Below the pieces are notes generated by a model that was not told the DNA's origin, made no database searches, and worked only from the letters and a program-made list of their open reading frames with translations. DNA of 64,000 bases from Methanocella_A sp049676595. Lineage in GTDB: Archaea > Halobacteriota > Methanocellia > Methanocellales > Methanocellaceae. Within the stretch, counting starts at the first letter, position 1, and every line of letters starts with the position of its first letter. Shown here piece by piece: positions 26,601 to 34,399 of this stretch. The stretch is from the NCBI RefSeq assembly GCF_049676595.1, contig NZ_CP187259.1, forward strand, positions 2,294,001 through 2,358,000, written 5' to 3'. A program made the position numbers and the translations under genes.

Positions 26601-26904
26601 CCTGACCATTGAAGAAGGTGTCCCTTGCGGCCTGATCATCAACGAGCTAATCTCTAACTCGCTCAAGTATGCCTTCCCTGGCGACAGCAGGGGCGAGATC
26701 GTCATCGATATCCGGCAGGAAAAGAAAAATTTCACTTTGACAGTTTCCGACAACGGAGTAGGCCTGCCCCCAGACTTTGACCTGTCTAAGTCGAACACCC
26801 TGGGACTGCAGCTGGTAACCATGCTGGTCGATCAGCTGGAAGGTACACTCCAGATCGACCGGGGCTCCGGTACGAAATATACTATAAAGTTTACAAGAAA
26901 GTAA
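23647..26904 (+). CDS. Multi-PAS sensor histidine kinase with CHASE4-like sensor
   Basis: About 1085 residues. GGGTG precedes ATG 23647. A membrane helix (about 5-25), a CHASE4-like extracytoplasmic domain (SIWDDTYEFM near 75; about 30-275), a second helix (about 282-303) and a HAMP linker come first. Four PAS/PAC modules follow (starting near 370, 495, 620 and 755), the later ones with clear PAC ends such as GRDITEKKR and VQDITERKN. Then HisKA_2 (LKEIHHRVKNNLQIISSLLS, about 893) and HATPase (NELISNSLKYAFP, DNGVGLP). It is the largest of three kinases sharing the same output module. No receiver-domain gene is adjacent. The 449-codon antisense frame is a shadow. Confidence 0.9.
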   Translation: MKLFVKTLMIICVTIIALTAVTYFFSQNLLVQSSIVSDDASAKASMSLARSMINESTEELGFLVKSYSIWDDTYEFMGDSEETARIDYINVNMNLTALQTEDTDLRVLIDDRGKIKYGTIYYNESGTTGNVPADIDAYLRPDSELIFPADADSSDIVSGTIVLDNQSYLISAAPIFPTNASGPARGTLLFGKRVDQDMIDQLKISTNIDLAIASFGKDLPPEDFLDAGKVINSTAGTAILERNDSWLGAYSLIEDINGAPAFMIRTQVHRTMYHQAREASIGLVILQAGASLFICTAILILLDRTVLRRLNKMGRELLQIGKKGEINTSIPLEGNDELQALAANINDMLGSLRDSQQQLLKSESKYRSLFDNMPGGCAYIKILRSADSEPIDFVIRDLNDRVEEILGKPKIELIGKKFREVTRIRVDGMFKELGDHTRDLTNSTGFTWDVYDEMHDKWLNIKLFPADADNYVLIFDDITERKRREYAQRENEKRIASLADEMGYIVWRLDDKGTIQSVDHAGSKSIGYEPDSLTGQFIFDYMHPDDRLATMIACGRVISSGKESEREFRLRCLNGEYRWMQAVISPAWDAKGNATGTTIQGRDITEKKRSQELLRESEEKFRNVVEQSLEGFMLIDETGTIIEYNRALEKIYGYPPEEVVGKKLWENVYQMLPEEAAKNVTLDIMRKGIEKMLKTGKIPASKKGHREIRIRCKDGTCRYIHSIDFPISTTRGFMIGNMIRDVTEWKLAEDALRANEADLALAQSIAHLGSCHIDTESNRINISEEFSRIFGLDPKKGEGSYDKFIEIVHPEDRAAIEQLDGMLFQQGGTASTEFKIVRPDGTLRTIYCVSRVTKNEKGQPTQFFRIVQDITERKNAEARVLASLKEKEILLKEIHHRVKNNLQIISSLLSLQSSYLKDNEMVHVFNESRDRVRSMAFIHEMLYKSQDFNRIEFLKYAATLTGSLFASYNQHQGRVTYRIEGENADLTIEEGVPCGLIINELISNSLKYAFPGDSRGEIVIDIRQEKKNFTLTVSDNGVGLPPDFDLSKSNTLGLQLVTMLVDQLEGTLQIDRGSGTKYTIKFTRK

Positions 26905-26940
26905 AATATATGGGTAAAAATGCTGACAATAAGCTAGATC

Positions 26941-27327
26941 ATGAAAAAAGATAATGCAGCCCAGCCACCAGAAACCGGACCCTGGAAAGAGTACTTCGCC
27001 GATGGTACTGTAGCCATCGAAGGACAGTATGCCGACGGCAAAAAGACCGGAACGTGGAAGTATTATTATCTGCGCAACGGTCAAGTGAAAGCGACGGGCA
27101 AGTTTGTGGACGACGAGTTCTCCGGGCCCTGGCAGTGGTACCGGGAAAACGGCGAGCTGATGCAGACCGGCGAATTCGACAGAAACGTTAAAACCGGGGA
27201 GTGGAAACGGTATCACCCAAACGGTCAGCTGTGGGATGTGGGATCGTATGCTAACGGCAAGAAAACCGGGGAATGGAAGGTATACGATCAGGATGGGACA
27301 CTGAAGAGCATAAAGAAACACAAATGA
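26941..27327 (+). CDS. MORN-repeat protein (MORN_2/YwqK-like)
   Basis: 128 residues made almost wholly of about five repeats of G-x-W-K-x-Y-x(n)-G, for example TGTWKYYYLRNGQVKATGKF and TGEWKRYHPNGQLWDVGSY. Such repeats form a beta-sheet solenoid. Bacterial relatives (YwqK) are annotated as antitoxins of secreted toxins, but no toxin gene is next to it. It follows the large sensor kinase by 36 bases and may be cotranscribed with it. No signal peptide, so cytoplasmic. Function unknown. Confidence 0.75.
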   Translation: MKKDNAAQPPETGPWKEYFADGTVAIEGQYADGKKTGTWKYYYLRNGQVKATGKFVDDEFSGPWQWYRENGELMQTGEFDRNVKTGEWKRYHPNGQLWDVGSYANGKKTGEWKVYDQDGTLKSIKKHK

Positions 27328-27479
27328 ATAAGATCGTGTAAATTATTATTTGTAGAACTCAATATCCTTTGGAAAATTTTAATATCCATTTGCATGACCG
27401 GGCAAGATTGTCCGGATCCTGGGGCTGACCAGATTTAGGTAGATGAATAATGCGGTGACAAAGGCGGGCTGTGCAGTTC

Positions 27480-28076
27480 CTACTTTTTTGCGAGTATCAG
27501 GTAGAACCTGTCGGAAAAGTCCTCAACAGATACTATGTTGAAGTTTGCTTCCTCGATGAGCTGCGACGCCTCTTTTTCGCTGAGTCTATTTCCTGGACGG
27601 GATCCGCCATCCTTCCCCGCGTTCTTCCCGTCGAGATCGGCAAGAACTCCGCCAGGCTTAAGCATCCGCCAGGCATTGTCCAGCACTTTCTCCGGCTCGG
27701 TGAAGTCGTGGAGGCTTATGCCGAAGAACACAATGTCAGCACAGCCTTCGCAGGCCACAGTCTGCCCGGCATCGCCTCGCAGTGCATTTATGTTCAGGCC
27801 AGCATCCGAGGCCTTTAGACTTAGCAGGTCGAGCGCCTCTGCGTCGATGTCAATACCGTAGACACGGCCCTCCGGCCCGGCAATGCGGGCGGCCGGAAGG
27901 GCAAAAAAGCCCTGGCCGCAGCCGACATCCACGAGGGTCATTCCAGGCTTCAGGCCGATCTTAGGTAAAATGACGTGGGGATCCATCATTTTTCTCCGGT
28001 CGCTGTCGCATATACCCTTGTATCCTGGTCCATGCCCTTCTTTATGCTTATGCCCGCAGTGTTTATGTTCGTGCAT
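27480..28076 (-). CDS. Class I SAM-dependent methyltransferase with His-rich N-terminus
   Basis: About 198 residues from ATG 28076, which has GGAG nine bases upstream; ATG 28097 is an alternative seven codons earlier. The N-terminus HEHKHCGHKHKEGHG is a likely metal-binding tail. The Rossmann core has motif I LVDVGCGQGFFALPAAR, motif II VYGIDID and motif IV ADIVFFGISLHDF, as in UbiE/arsenite-methyltransferase-like enzymes. The Cys set for arsenite methylation is absent. It lies just after a flavin reductase gene and is probably in its HxlR-controlled operon, which suggests a stress or metal response (inference). Confidence 0.78.
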   Translation of the reverse strand: MHEHKHCGHKHKEGHGPGYKGICDSDRRKMMDPHVILPKIGLKPGMTLVDVGCGQGFFALPAARIAGPEGRVYGIDIDAEALDLLSLKASDAGLNINALRGDAGQTVACEGCADIVFFGISLHDFTEPEKVLDNAWRMLKPGGVLADLDGKNAGKDGGSRPGNRLSEKEASQLIEEANFNIVSVEDFSDRFYLILAKK

Positions 28077-28109
28077 TGCTGATGCTCCAGTGGCCATGAC
28101 AGGGAATTT

Positions 28110-28649
28110 TTACATACCCCATTTTACTATTAGTTCCTTGCCGATAGATCTGAAATTGTATCCTTCTTCGTGCAGCAGCGGATCGATTTTTTCCAGTCCA
28201 CCCTCTTCTGCCTGAGCGTGAACAATTTTTCCGACCATAAGCACATGTGATCCGCCGAATTCGAGGAACGTGGTAACTTTGCACTCTAACGACGCAGTCG
28301 ATTGTTTTATTCTGGGGACCTGGACTTCTTTTGAGTTCTCGATCTGCAGGCCATTTTTTTCCCAGAGCTTATCTCCGGGTTGATGGGGCAGGCAGCAGTT
28401 GATTGCTCGTTGACCAATACTTGTTGGGATAACGCAAATTGCAAATTCTCCGCTTCTTTTGGCATTTATATAAGTTTGTTTTTCCTTGCTGCCGATGGCT
28501 ACCCCTACCATGGGCGGATTGTAGCTGAGAGGATAAATCCACGAATATGGGGAGGAGTTTAGTTCGCCTCTGGCATCTAAAGTGTTTACTAAGACAGTCA
28601 ATCGTGGGGAAATGAGACTAACTGCTTTTGAAACTGGTATCTCGATCAT
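28110..28649 (-). CDS. Flavin reductase-like FMN-binding protein
   Basis: 179 residues of the split-barrel flavoprotein family: LTVLVNTLDARGELNSSPYS, YNPPMVGVAIGSKEKQTYIN and ASLECKVTTFLEFGGSHVL. GGTGA precedes the ATG. It diverges from an hxlR-type regulator gene with a 120-base shared promoter region containing an inverted repeat, and is followed 12-33 bases later by a methyltransferase gene. This arrangement suggests redox-responsive control of the two-gene operon. Flavin reduction or FMN binding follows from the family; the partner is unknown. Confidence 0.85.
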   Translation of the reverse strand: MIEIPVSKAVSLISPRLTVLVNTLDARGELNSSPYSWIYPLSYNPPMVGVAIGSKEKQTYINAKRSGEFAICVIPTSIGQRAINCCLPHQPGDKLWEKNGLQIENSKEVQVPRIKQSTASLECKVTTFLEFGGSHVLMVGKIVHAQAEEGGLEKIDPLLHEEGYNFRSIGKELIVKWGM

Positions 28650-28723
28650 AAGCTCACCTGTTAGGTCTGTTCCATTGCTTACGATAATTTAATAACCTTT
28701 AACTACTTATATACCCCAGAAGT

Positions 28724-28739
28724 ACAATGGTAACATTGT
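28724..28739. promoter_or_regulatory. Inverted repeat, probable HxlR operator
   Basis: ACAATG-GTAA-CATTGT is a perfect 6-bp-arm inverted repeat. It lies about 25 bases downstream of the TATA-like ACTTATATACC (28704-28714), that is, over the expected transcription start of the hxlR-type gene. The divergent flavin reductase promoter has TTATTAAATTATC on the other strand. Binding here could autoregulate the regulator. Confidence 0.55.
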
Positions 28740-28769
28740 TTCCAAAAAGTATGTATTGAGAGATATCGC

Positions 28770-29081
28770 ATGAAAGACGAAAATAATTCCAGATGCGGCA
28801 TGGATAAGGCCCTGAAGATAATTGGCTACAAATGGAACCTGGTTATAATATGGTCCCTTAAGGATAAGACACTAAGATATACCGAACTCCAGAAGAGCCT
28901 GGGCGATGTCAATTCAAAGACCATCACGAAACACCTCAGAATGCTCGAGGAAGGTAACATCGTCACAAGATCAGTCTATCCGGAAGTCCCGCCGCGCGTC
29001 GAATATTCGCTAACCCAGTATGGCCGGGCGTTTCTGCCCATCTTCGAGGAAATTCACGAGTGGGGCGACACATTACCTTAA
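28770..29081 (+). CDS. HxlR-family winged-helix transcriptional regulator
   Basis: 103 residues, the normal length of the family. CGMDKALKIIGYKWNLVIIW is the typical N-terminus, with the conserved Cys that in some members senses oxidants or electrophiles. The recognition region is RYTELQKSLGDVNSKTITKHLRML-like and the wing is VPPRVEYSLTQYG. The regulator probably controls the divergent flavin reductase-methyltransferase operon through the palindrome in front of its own gene. Confidence 0.88.
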   Translation: MKDENNSRCGMDKALKIIGYKWNLVIIWSLKDKTLRYTELQKSLGDVNSKTITKHLRMLEEGNIVTRSVYPEVPPRVEYSLTQYGRAFLPIFEEIHEWGDTLP

Positions 29082-29152
29082 AACAATAGCCTTGAGCAAC
29101 TGGAATTTAAGGGGATAAGGCTAAAATAATCATAATTAGTTTTGATGAAAAG

Positions 29153-29226
29153 AGCCGCCGGAGGGAGTTGAACCCTCGACCTGCTGATTACGAATCAGCC
29201 GCTATGCCGGGCTAAGCCACGGCGGC
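29153..29226 (-). tRNA. tRNA-Thr (anticodon CGT)
   Basis: A 74-base cloverleaf: acceptor GCCGCCG/CGGCGGC with discriminator T, anticodon stem GCTGA/TCAGC with loop TTCGTAA, and a T-loop GGTTCAACTCC. CCA is not encoded and there is no intron. Confidence 0.93.
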
Positions 29227-29429
29227 ATTTGCATGAAAGCATACCTTAAATGTAAAACCCGGTATTTAAAATTTGCGACTCTGCGAACCGAATTCCAGCA
29301 GCTTACAGACAGATTCCAACGGCTTCCGGAGTATGCCGATATGTCAGATATCTGAGAGGGTACAGACGCCGAGACAATTTTCTACCCGAGATATTAGATT
29401 TCAATTTTTAAAAAATTCAGCCCTCCCAA

Positions 29430-29525
29430 ACCTCCTAACCTCCCCGACCTCCCAGCTTGAAAGTCCTCTCAGACCTCCTCATACCTCCTCCCCCTCAACC
29501 TCTCGTTACCTCCCGGACCCGTTAG
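29430..29525. repeat. Pyrimidine-rich ACCTCC repeat tract
   Basis: About 95 bases of clustered CCTCC/ACCTC units, including CCTCCCAGCTTGAAAGTCC, nearly the same as at 13178-13197. It lies in the otherwise empty 29227-29704 gap between tRNA-Thr and the DUF2193 gene. Only the pyrimidine arm is present, without its purine partner. Confidence 0.6.
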
Positions 29526-29600
29526 TTTCGGTAGCATTGAAATATAACTTGCAGCCGCTTGTCAATTTATTTGAGTAGTTTTTGAAGCAACTACGTGAGC

Positions 29601-29611
29601 AAGTATATAAA
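29601..29611 (+). promoter_or_regulatory. TATA box of the DUF2193 gene
   Basis: AAGTATATAAA lies about 100 bases before the start codon. The implied 5' leader of about 75 bases ends in a strong GGTGATT six bases before the ATG. Confidence 0.5.
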
Positions 29612-29704
29612 CACCAAGCCCTATTATATAATTATATTCAGTAGCCGATAATCTCCGGGCATCAACCCGCAGGCTGACTGAGCTTAGTATCCAGGTGATT
29701 CATC

Positions 29705-31234
29705 ATGGCAAAGCAGATTATTAAAGCCAAACAGACCGAGAAAACGGTCGACCAGAAGCTGTTCAGTAAAATGGTAGACGAGGCGATCGCTGCCCAGAAC
29801 GCGGACGTCTCAGCCATTAAGGCCCATCGTGGAGGCAAGTTTGAGATCGCTCACGCGAAGCCCTATGTAGAGGCAGTCAACGCGATGAAGCCGGCCGGCT
29901 CCCAGAGCAAAGAGGTCTTTGCGCTGCACGTGGACTCGGTGAACGCCCACTACGACATCCTGAAAAAGATGGCAAAGACAGTAAGGCCGGAGGACGACCC
30001 GATGGTGGAGCACTACCAGACTCCGCCCATTATGGAGATCCTGTACGAGGAAGACCCTGCCTTCAGGAAGTCCGCGGACAAGTTCATCAAGGCGATCGGC
30101 AAGGCCGAGGCCCTGATCAGCCGGGAATCCATCCGCCGCTACGGAGGGTTCTACGGCCCGACGTGCGTGGTGGACTTCGCATTTGTGCCGGGCAGCACGA
30201 GCAATGTGGTGAATGAGATACTCAAGACTGTGGACATCCCAGTGGAGCACAAGCGGGCTATTCTCAGCGCCAAATCCTGGGGCATGAATACCTCCTACGG
30301 CATCGGCGGCCGGTTCCAGGCTGCCATCGAGGCCGGTAAGACCGCGGCCGAAGCGGCGAAGGAAGAGGTCAAGATGCTCCAGCTCGTCTACGATCAGCCG
30401 GCGGAAGCCCAGGCGATCCTCATGGATGAGGCGGGAGTCACGTCATTTGACATCCGCAAGTACATGAAGGACTACAAAGCCAGAATGAAGCCCACGGTCA
30501 AGGCGGCGATGGACGCCGGCGTGTTCTACGGCAACATCCTGACAGTACCCGCCTATTGTGTCGGAGACATTGCGCACCACATCTCCCAGTCCATGTTCAA
30601 CATGACCAAGGACGACGTGGTCATGGGTATTATTGAGGCGGTATCGGGTGTCATGGAGAGCTCACTCAACCAGGCTAAAGGCAAGTTCAAGGACGAGTAC
30701 GCAGTACTTAGCCTGGCCACCGGCTCCACGGCGGCAGCCACTGCAAAGATACTCGGGATGGACGGGTTTACCGCCACGATGGTCACCGATCTTCTGACGA
30801 AGAGGTTCCACAACTACGTGCTGAACAACCCCGGCAGGGGCGGTGCAGCAGAGTTGCACAACGTAGACTTCATGGACATGATCGCCAGAGGCGAGCGCAT
30901 TATCGACCATCGGCCCCGCGGCTCCGGCTGCACGGTTGGCGGCCTCGCTGTGGACCTCAGCCCGATCGAGCGGACCGAGGCAGTGATGAACCCGCAGTGG
31001 TACACGTACCCCGCCTGTGCCATAACGGTAAGATTCTCGGCGCTCATGAGGCTGGCCGACTTCCCGTGCCTGCTCACCAGCGAGCCCGTGACGGCCACGC
31101 TCATGACCAACATCATCGCCCTGCACCCTGAAAGGCCTAATTCGCCGGCCAGGACGTGCAAGTTCTGCGCGGCCAACCAGATCGACTACAAATGCGGGTA
31201 CTGTAACTGGAAAGAGGCAGTTGAGGGGGCTTAA
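29705..31234 (+). CDS. DUF2193 family protein
   Basis: A 509-residue protein of an archaeal, mainly methanogen family of unknown activity. Its features are a central conserved RYGGFYGPTCVVDFAFVPGS segment (about 138-157), GNILTVPAYCVGDIAHH (about 275) and a C-terminal Cys set CKFCAANQ...CGYC (about 480-500) suited to zinc or an Fe-S cluster. The body is helical and soluble. GGTGATT upstream and a well-formed TATA box suggest strong expression. An aquaporin gene follows 15-24 bases later, so the two are probably cotranscribed. No reaction can be assigned. Confidence 0.8.
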   Translation: MAKQIIKAKQTEKTVDQKLFSKMVDEAIAAQNADVSAIKAHRGGKFEIAHAKPYVEAVNAMKPAGSQSKEVFALHVDSVNAHYDILKKMAKTVRPEDDPMVEHYQTPPIMEILYEEDPAFRKSADKFIKAIGKAEALISRESIRRYGGFYGPTCVVDFAFVPGSTSNVVNEILKTVDIPVEHKRAILSAKSWGMNTSYGIGGRFQAAIEAGKTAAEAAKEEVKMLQLVYDQPAEAQAILMDEAGVTSFDIRKYMKDYKARMKPTVKAAMDAGVFYGNILTVPAYCVGDIAHHISQSMFNMTKDDVVMGIIEAVSGVMESSLNQAKGKFKDEYAVLSLATGSTAAATAKILGMDGFTATMVTDLLTKRFHNYVLNNPGRGGAAELHNVDFMDMIARGERIIDHRPRGSGCTVGGLAVDLSPIERTEAVMNPQWYTYPACAITVRFSALMRLADFPCLLTSEPVTATLMTNIIALHPERPNSPARTCKFCAANQIDYKCGYCNWKEAVEGA

Positions 31235-31258
31235 GCCCCCATTAGAGGTATGATTCTT

Positions 31259-32050
31259 ATGGTAGAATTTAGCTTGTTCAAACGCTCTCTCGCAGAGCTT
31301 ATCGGTACATACGTCCTGGTCTTTCTGGGCACCGGGGCGGTGGCCACCGCAGTATTACTTCTGCAGGGCCAGGCGCTGATCCCTGGTAACGAGTTTAATG
31401 TCGGCCTGGACATCGCAGCCTGGCTGGCGATCGGCCTGGCCTTCGGCTTGGCGATCACAGCGATGATCTACGTCTTTGGGCACATCTCAGGTACGCACAT
31501 CAATCCCGCAGTTAGCATTGCCCTCTGGGCCACAAAGCGGCTGCCTACAAAAGACCTGATCGCCTACATGATTGCACAGTTCACTGGCGCAGCACTGGCA
31601 TCTTTCTCCGTCTACCTCATCTGGGGCGCCCGTTCGCTGGCCACCGGCCTGGGAGCTACATCCATGTTCGCAGGCGTCAGCTACTGGCAGGCTATCCTGT
31701 GCGAGGCTGTGGCCACATTCTTCCTGATGCTGGCGATCATGGGCACAGCGGTTGACAAACGCTCACCCCATGGCTGGGCTGGCCTCATCATCGGCCTGGT
31801 CGTCGCTATGGACATAGTAGTGATCGGTAACATCACCGGCTCTTCGCTCAACCCGGCGCGTACCTTCGGCCCATACCTGGCGGACTTCCTGCTGGGAGGC
31901 GCTAACCTATGGTGGCAGTTCCCGATCTACATTGTAGGACCAGTAGCCGGAGCATTGGCGGCAGCTGTACTGTATGGCTACATCAGCACGGCAGATGCCG
32001 AAAAAGCGGAGAAAGCAACAATAGACAGTCCGGGCGCTAAGCACGTGTAA
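31259..32050 (+). CDS. MIP-family aquaporin/glycerol channel
   Basis: About 263 residues with six membrane helices. Both pore motifs are present: GTHINPAVSIALW near residue 81 and GSSLNPARTFGPY near residue 196. An in-frame ATG at 31250 overlaps the GAGGT that would serve as binding site for ATG 31259, so the latter is used. The channel passes water or small neutral solutes; selectivity is not resolved here. It is coupled to the upstream DUF2193 gene by close spacing. Confidence 0.9.
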   Translation: MVEFSLFKRSLAELIGTYVLVFLGTGAVATAVLLLQGQALIPGNEFNVGLDIAAWLAIGLAFGLAITAMIYVFGHISGTHINPAVSIALWATKRLPTKDLIAYMIAQFTGAALASFSVYLIWGARSLATGLGATSMFAGVSYWQAILCEAVATFFLMLAIMGTAVDKRSPHGWAGLIIGLVVAMDIVVIGNITGSSLNPARTFGPYLADFLLGGANLWWQFPIYIVGPVAGALAAAVLYGYISTADAEKAEKATIDSPGAKHV

Positions 32051-32158
32051 ACGCGTGTTCAGCCCCAGTTTTCTCTTTTTCTCAACCCTGACCGATATGC
32101 TTGTGAATGCTAAACCCGGTATCGGAAGTTCCTGATTGCTCGTTTGGCGTGAGACAGT

Positions 32159-32515
32159 AACACGAACGCTGCGCTATGCTTGATACTGATACTCGGATAG
32201 CATGAAAGGCGTTATCTCTGTACACGTGAACGATGACGATCGCTGCGCTGTGCCAGGATCACAGATTGTTACAGATTACGCGGATTGCACAGATGCTAAT
32301 TGATAATAAAAATGGAATGGCCCGCAGCATTTATTTTATCTAATATAATCGTCTGTGCAATCTGTCGAATCTGTAACAATCTGTGATCTGGCACAGCGCA
32401 GCGATCGTGTTGCTGTCTCACTGAATCCGAGCAATCTGGTACGCATAGCGCAGCGCTCGTCTTGCTGTCGCACGTCATATAAGCAATCTGAAACGCACAG
32501 CGCAGCGTTCGTGTA
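32159..32515. repeat. CGCTGCGCTGTGCC palindromic element, locus 3
   Basis: Inner arms of 38-39 bases (32239-32277 and 32368-32405) match in inverted orientation with one single-base indel. They comprise ATCGCTGCGCTGTGCC, ATCACAGATT and GTTACAGATT boxes. Outer boxes extend both arms: GCTGCGCTATGC near 32166 on the left; CATAGCGCAGCG and CACAGCGCAGCG near 32434 and 32496 on the right. It fills the 32051-32558 gap between converging genes. Confidence 0.9.
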
Positions 32516-32558
32516 CATTCACGGGCTGATACAGATATGGATGGATTTAACCAGCTGT

Positions 32559-33572
32559 TCAGGCCTCGAAGTTCTCCTGTTTACCTGTGATTCTTATATC
32601 CAGCACGATGTTGTACTCGTGCGGCGAGTACGATCGCACGATACGCTTGTTGACTATCTCGATCAGGCACCCGCTCTTACCGGCTTTATCCCGGATCATC
32701 GAGATCACGGAATCGAAGATCTCGTTTTCCGGCCGGATGTCGTAGTAGTGGATGATTCCGCCGGTCCTGACGAGCTCGAACGCTTTGTCTAAAAACTCGT
32801 GCGCAGAATGAGGTAAATTCATGATCGCCCGGTCGGCCTGCTGGGGGAGCTTGATCTCCCGGACGTCGGCGCAGACAGCCTCGATGTTGGTGATGTGGTT
32901 GATCTGGATGTTTCTCTTCATGTACTCCACGGCATGCGGATTTTTATCTACCGCTACCACGTACATGGCCCTCTTTGCGATGGGGATGGCGAACGGCCCG
33001 ATGCCGGCGAACATGTCGACGACCAGTTCCAGGTCGGTGATCTGGTCGAAGATGCGCTTGCGCTCGGTTGAAAGCCTGGGGCTGAAATAGACTTTGGCGA
33101 TGTCCATCTCGTAGGTGAAGCCGTGCTCTTTATAGGTCGTCGTGGTGCGCTCTTCCCCGCAGAGCACTTTGAATTCCCTTACCCTGAACTCGCCGGTGAC
33201 GCCGGTGGTCGGCTCCAGCACGGTCTTGACGTTCTTGTGCACCGCCATGATCGCTTCGCCCACGCTCCGGTCGTAGCTCTGGGCAGTAACTACGATGTCG
33301 CCGATGATCTCGTACGAGGGGGCGAACCCGATCAGGTCTTCGACGGTCTTGCGCTTCTCGGTTTCCTCGAACTCGCAGCTCGAGAGCGATAGTCCTGGCA
33401 CAACCGTTCGCAGGATCGCATCTGAAACGTCAGGCACTACCGGGAGATAGAGAAACTGATGATCAGAGCGGATCTTAAAGCCCCCGTCCAGCAGCTCAGC
33501 TTCCATGAGCGCCCTCCGGGTCTTTTCGCCTTCCTGTTTCGGCACGATAACGCATGGGTGTCGGACTGTCAC
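32559..33572 (-). CDS. trm5: tRNA (guanine37-N1)-methyltransferase, Trm5 family
   Basis: 337 residues from GTG 33572, matching in length and N-terminus the archaeal enzyme (HPCVIVPKQEGEKTRRALME). The D2 domain has GEFRVREF. The SAM-binding core has AKVYFSPRLSTERKRI, VVDMFAGIGPFAIPIAKRA and the catalytic-site motif NLPHSAHEFLDKA, then GGIIHYYDIR. It methylates N1 of G37 next to the anticodon, preventing frameshifts. The frame is open to 33677 but that part has no counterpart in known Trm5. A TATA-like ATTAAATAC 27 bases before the GTG suggests a leaderless mRNA. Confidence 0.9.
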   Translation of the reverse strand: MTVRHPCVIVPKQEGEKTRRALMEAELLDGGFKIRSDHQFLYLPVVPDVSDAILRTVVPGLSLSSCEFEETEKRKTVEDLIGFAPSYEIIGDIVVTAQSYDRSVGEAIMAVHKNVKTVLEPTTGVTGEFRVREFKVLCGEERTTTTYKEHGFTYEMDIAKVYFSPRLSTERKRIFDQITDLELVVDMFAGIGPFAIPIAKRAMYVVAVDKNPHAVEYMKRNIQINHITNIEAVCADVREIKLPQQADRAIMNLPHSAHEFLDKAFELVRTGGIIHYYDIRPENEIFDSVISMIRDKAGKSGCLIEIVNKRIVRSYSPHEYNIVLDIRITGKQENFEA

Positions 33573-33594
33573 AGGTTTTAATGGTAGCTCTATC

Positions 33595-33603
33595 GTATTT
33601 AAT
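33595..33603 (-). promoter_or_regulatory. TATA box for leaderless trm5
   Basis: ATTAAATAC on the minus strand, centred 27 bases before GTG 33572; supports that start over the upstream in-frame codon at 33677. Confidence 0.45.
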
Positions 33604-33673
33604 CCATCGATAGCTTTAATTGTCGATGAGAAAAGAAAGTAAAGAAAGGATGGTCGCCCATACTGGGCGAGCT

Positions 33674-34264
33674 TCACTTGGACTTGAGCAGGCGCTTCAG
33701 TGTGACCTGTACAGGCTTTTCAGGCATGTCGCCCGAAGATCCCCCAGAGTTTGGATTCTGCTGCGGGCTTTCGAGTACCTGCACGGTGAAGGTGTCGGCG
33801 GCACTTCTGGTCATGGTCTGGCCAAGCATGCTTGCTTCGGCGTCTGCGTTACACTTCAGCTTGTAAGTTCCCGGCTCCGCGTCAGAGGGGACTGTGATCT
33901 TGCCGCTGCCGGACTTCGTGTAGGTCTTGCCGTTCTCCATCAGCATCGGGTCCACCGTCGTAGTCTGTCTGGCAGAGGCGATCTCGCTGCCACCCTCGAG
34001 CAGGCGAAGATAAGTAGTGACATAGATGGGTGGCGACCTGATTTTTATGCCGCTGTAGGTAAGCGTGGCAATTGCGTCGACAGTGATCTCCTGGCCGGGC
34101 TGTACCTCGATTACGCTGGTTGCCGGATCGTCTATCGGGCTGCTGCCTTTCAGCTTGTAATCACCTGTGATAGAAGGCATGCTTAAAGCAACTGATTGAG
34201 CCGATGACGAGATGATGAGGACCAGTGCAAGTAGTAATACTATAGAACATACCCTTAGTCTCAT
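33674..34264 (-). CDS. Secreted beta-rich protein
   Basis: 196 residues with a clear signal peptide (about 1-27, ALVLIISSSAQSVALS). The mature part reads like an Ig-like or CARDB-type beta-sandwich (VIEVQPGQEITVDAIATLTY, then SGSGKITVPSDAEPGTYKLK). The C-terminus has a Gly/Ser/Pro linker and a basic end (TLKRLLKSK) rather than a membrane helix. It lies just downstream of the second secreted helical protein gene on the same strand, 135 bases away, so it may belong to that locus. Function unknown. Confidence 0.65.
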   Translation of the reverse strand: MRLRVCSIVLLLALVLIISSSAQSVALSMPSITGDYKLKGSSPIDDPATSVIEVQPGQEITVDAIATLTYSGIKIRSPPIYVTTYLRLLEGGSEIASARQTTTVDPMLMENGKTYTKSGSGKITVPSDAEPGTYKLKCNADAEASMLGQTMTRSAADTFTVQVLESPQQNPNSGGSSGDMPEKPVQVTLKRLLKSK

Positions 34265-34399
34265 AAGCGCATAGTTATTTTTGATTGTTATAAATTTGAC
34301 TGATATAAATTACTAATTATAATTTACCAATCTGTAATTATAGCGAATAAATACGAAAGTATTGGTTTAGAGTCGTATACTGTAAAATAGGTTGCTTAG

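Noticed and set aside
26941..27327. Toxin-antitoxin system suggested by the YwqK-like MORN protein
   Set aside because: No toxin gene is adjacent; MORN repeats alone do not justify the call.
32296..32792. Short open frames in the locus 3 repeat
   Set aside because: Repeat-derived translations rich in Cys, Ser and Arg, without start signals.
33573..33677. Trm5 start at 33677 with GTGA overlap to the upstream gene
   Set aside because: The extra 35 residues do not match archaeal Trm5, and a TATA box sits inside this stretch, 27 bases before GTG 33572.
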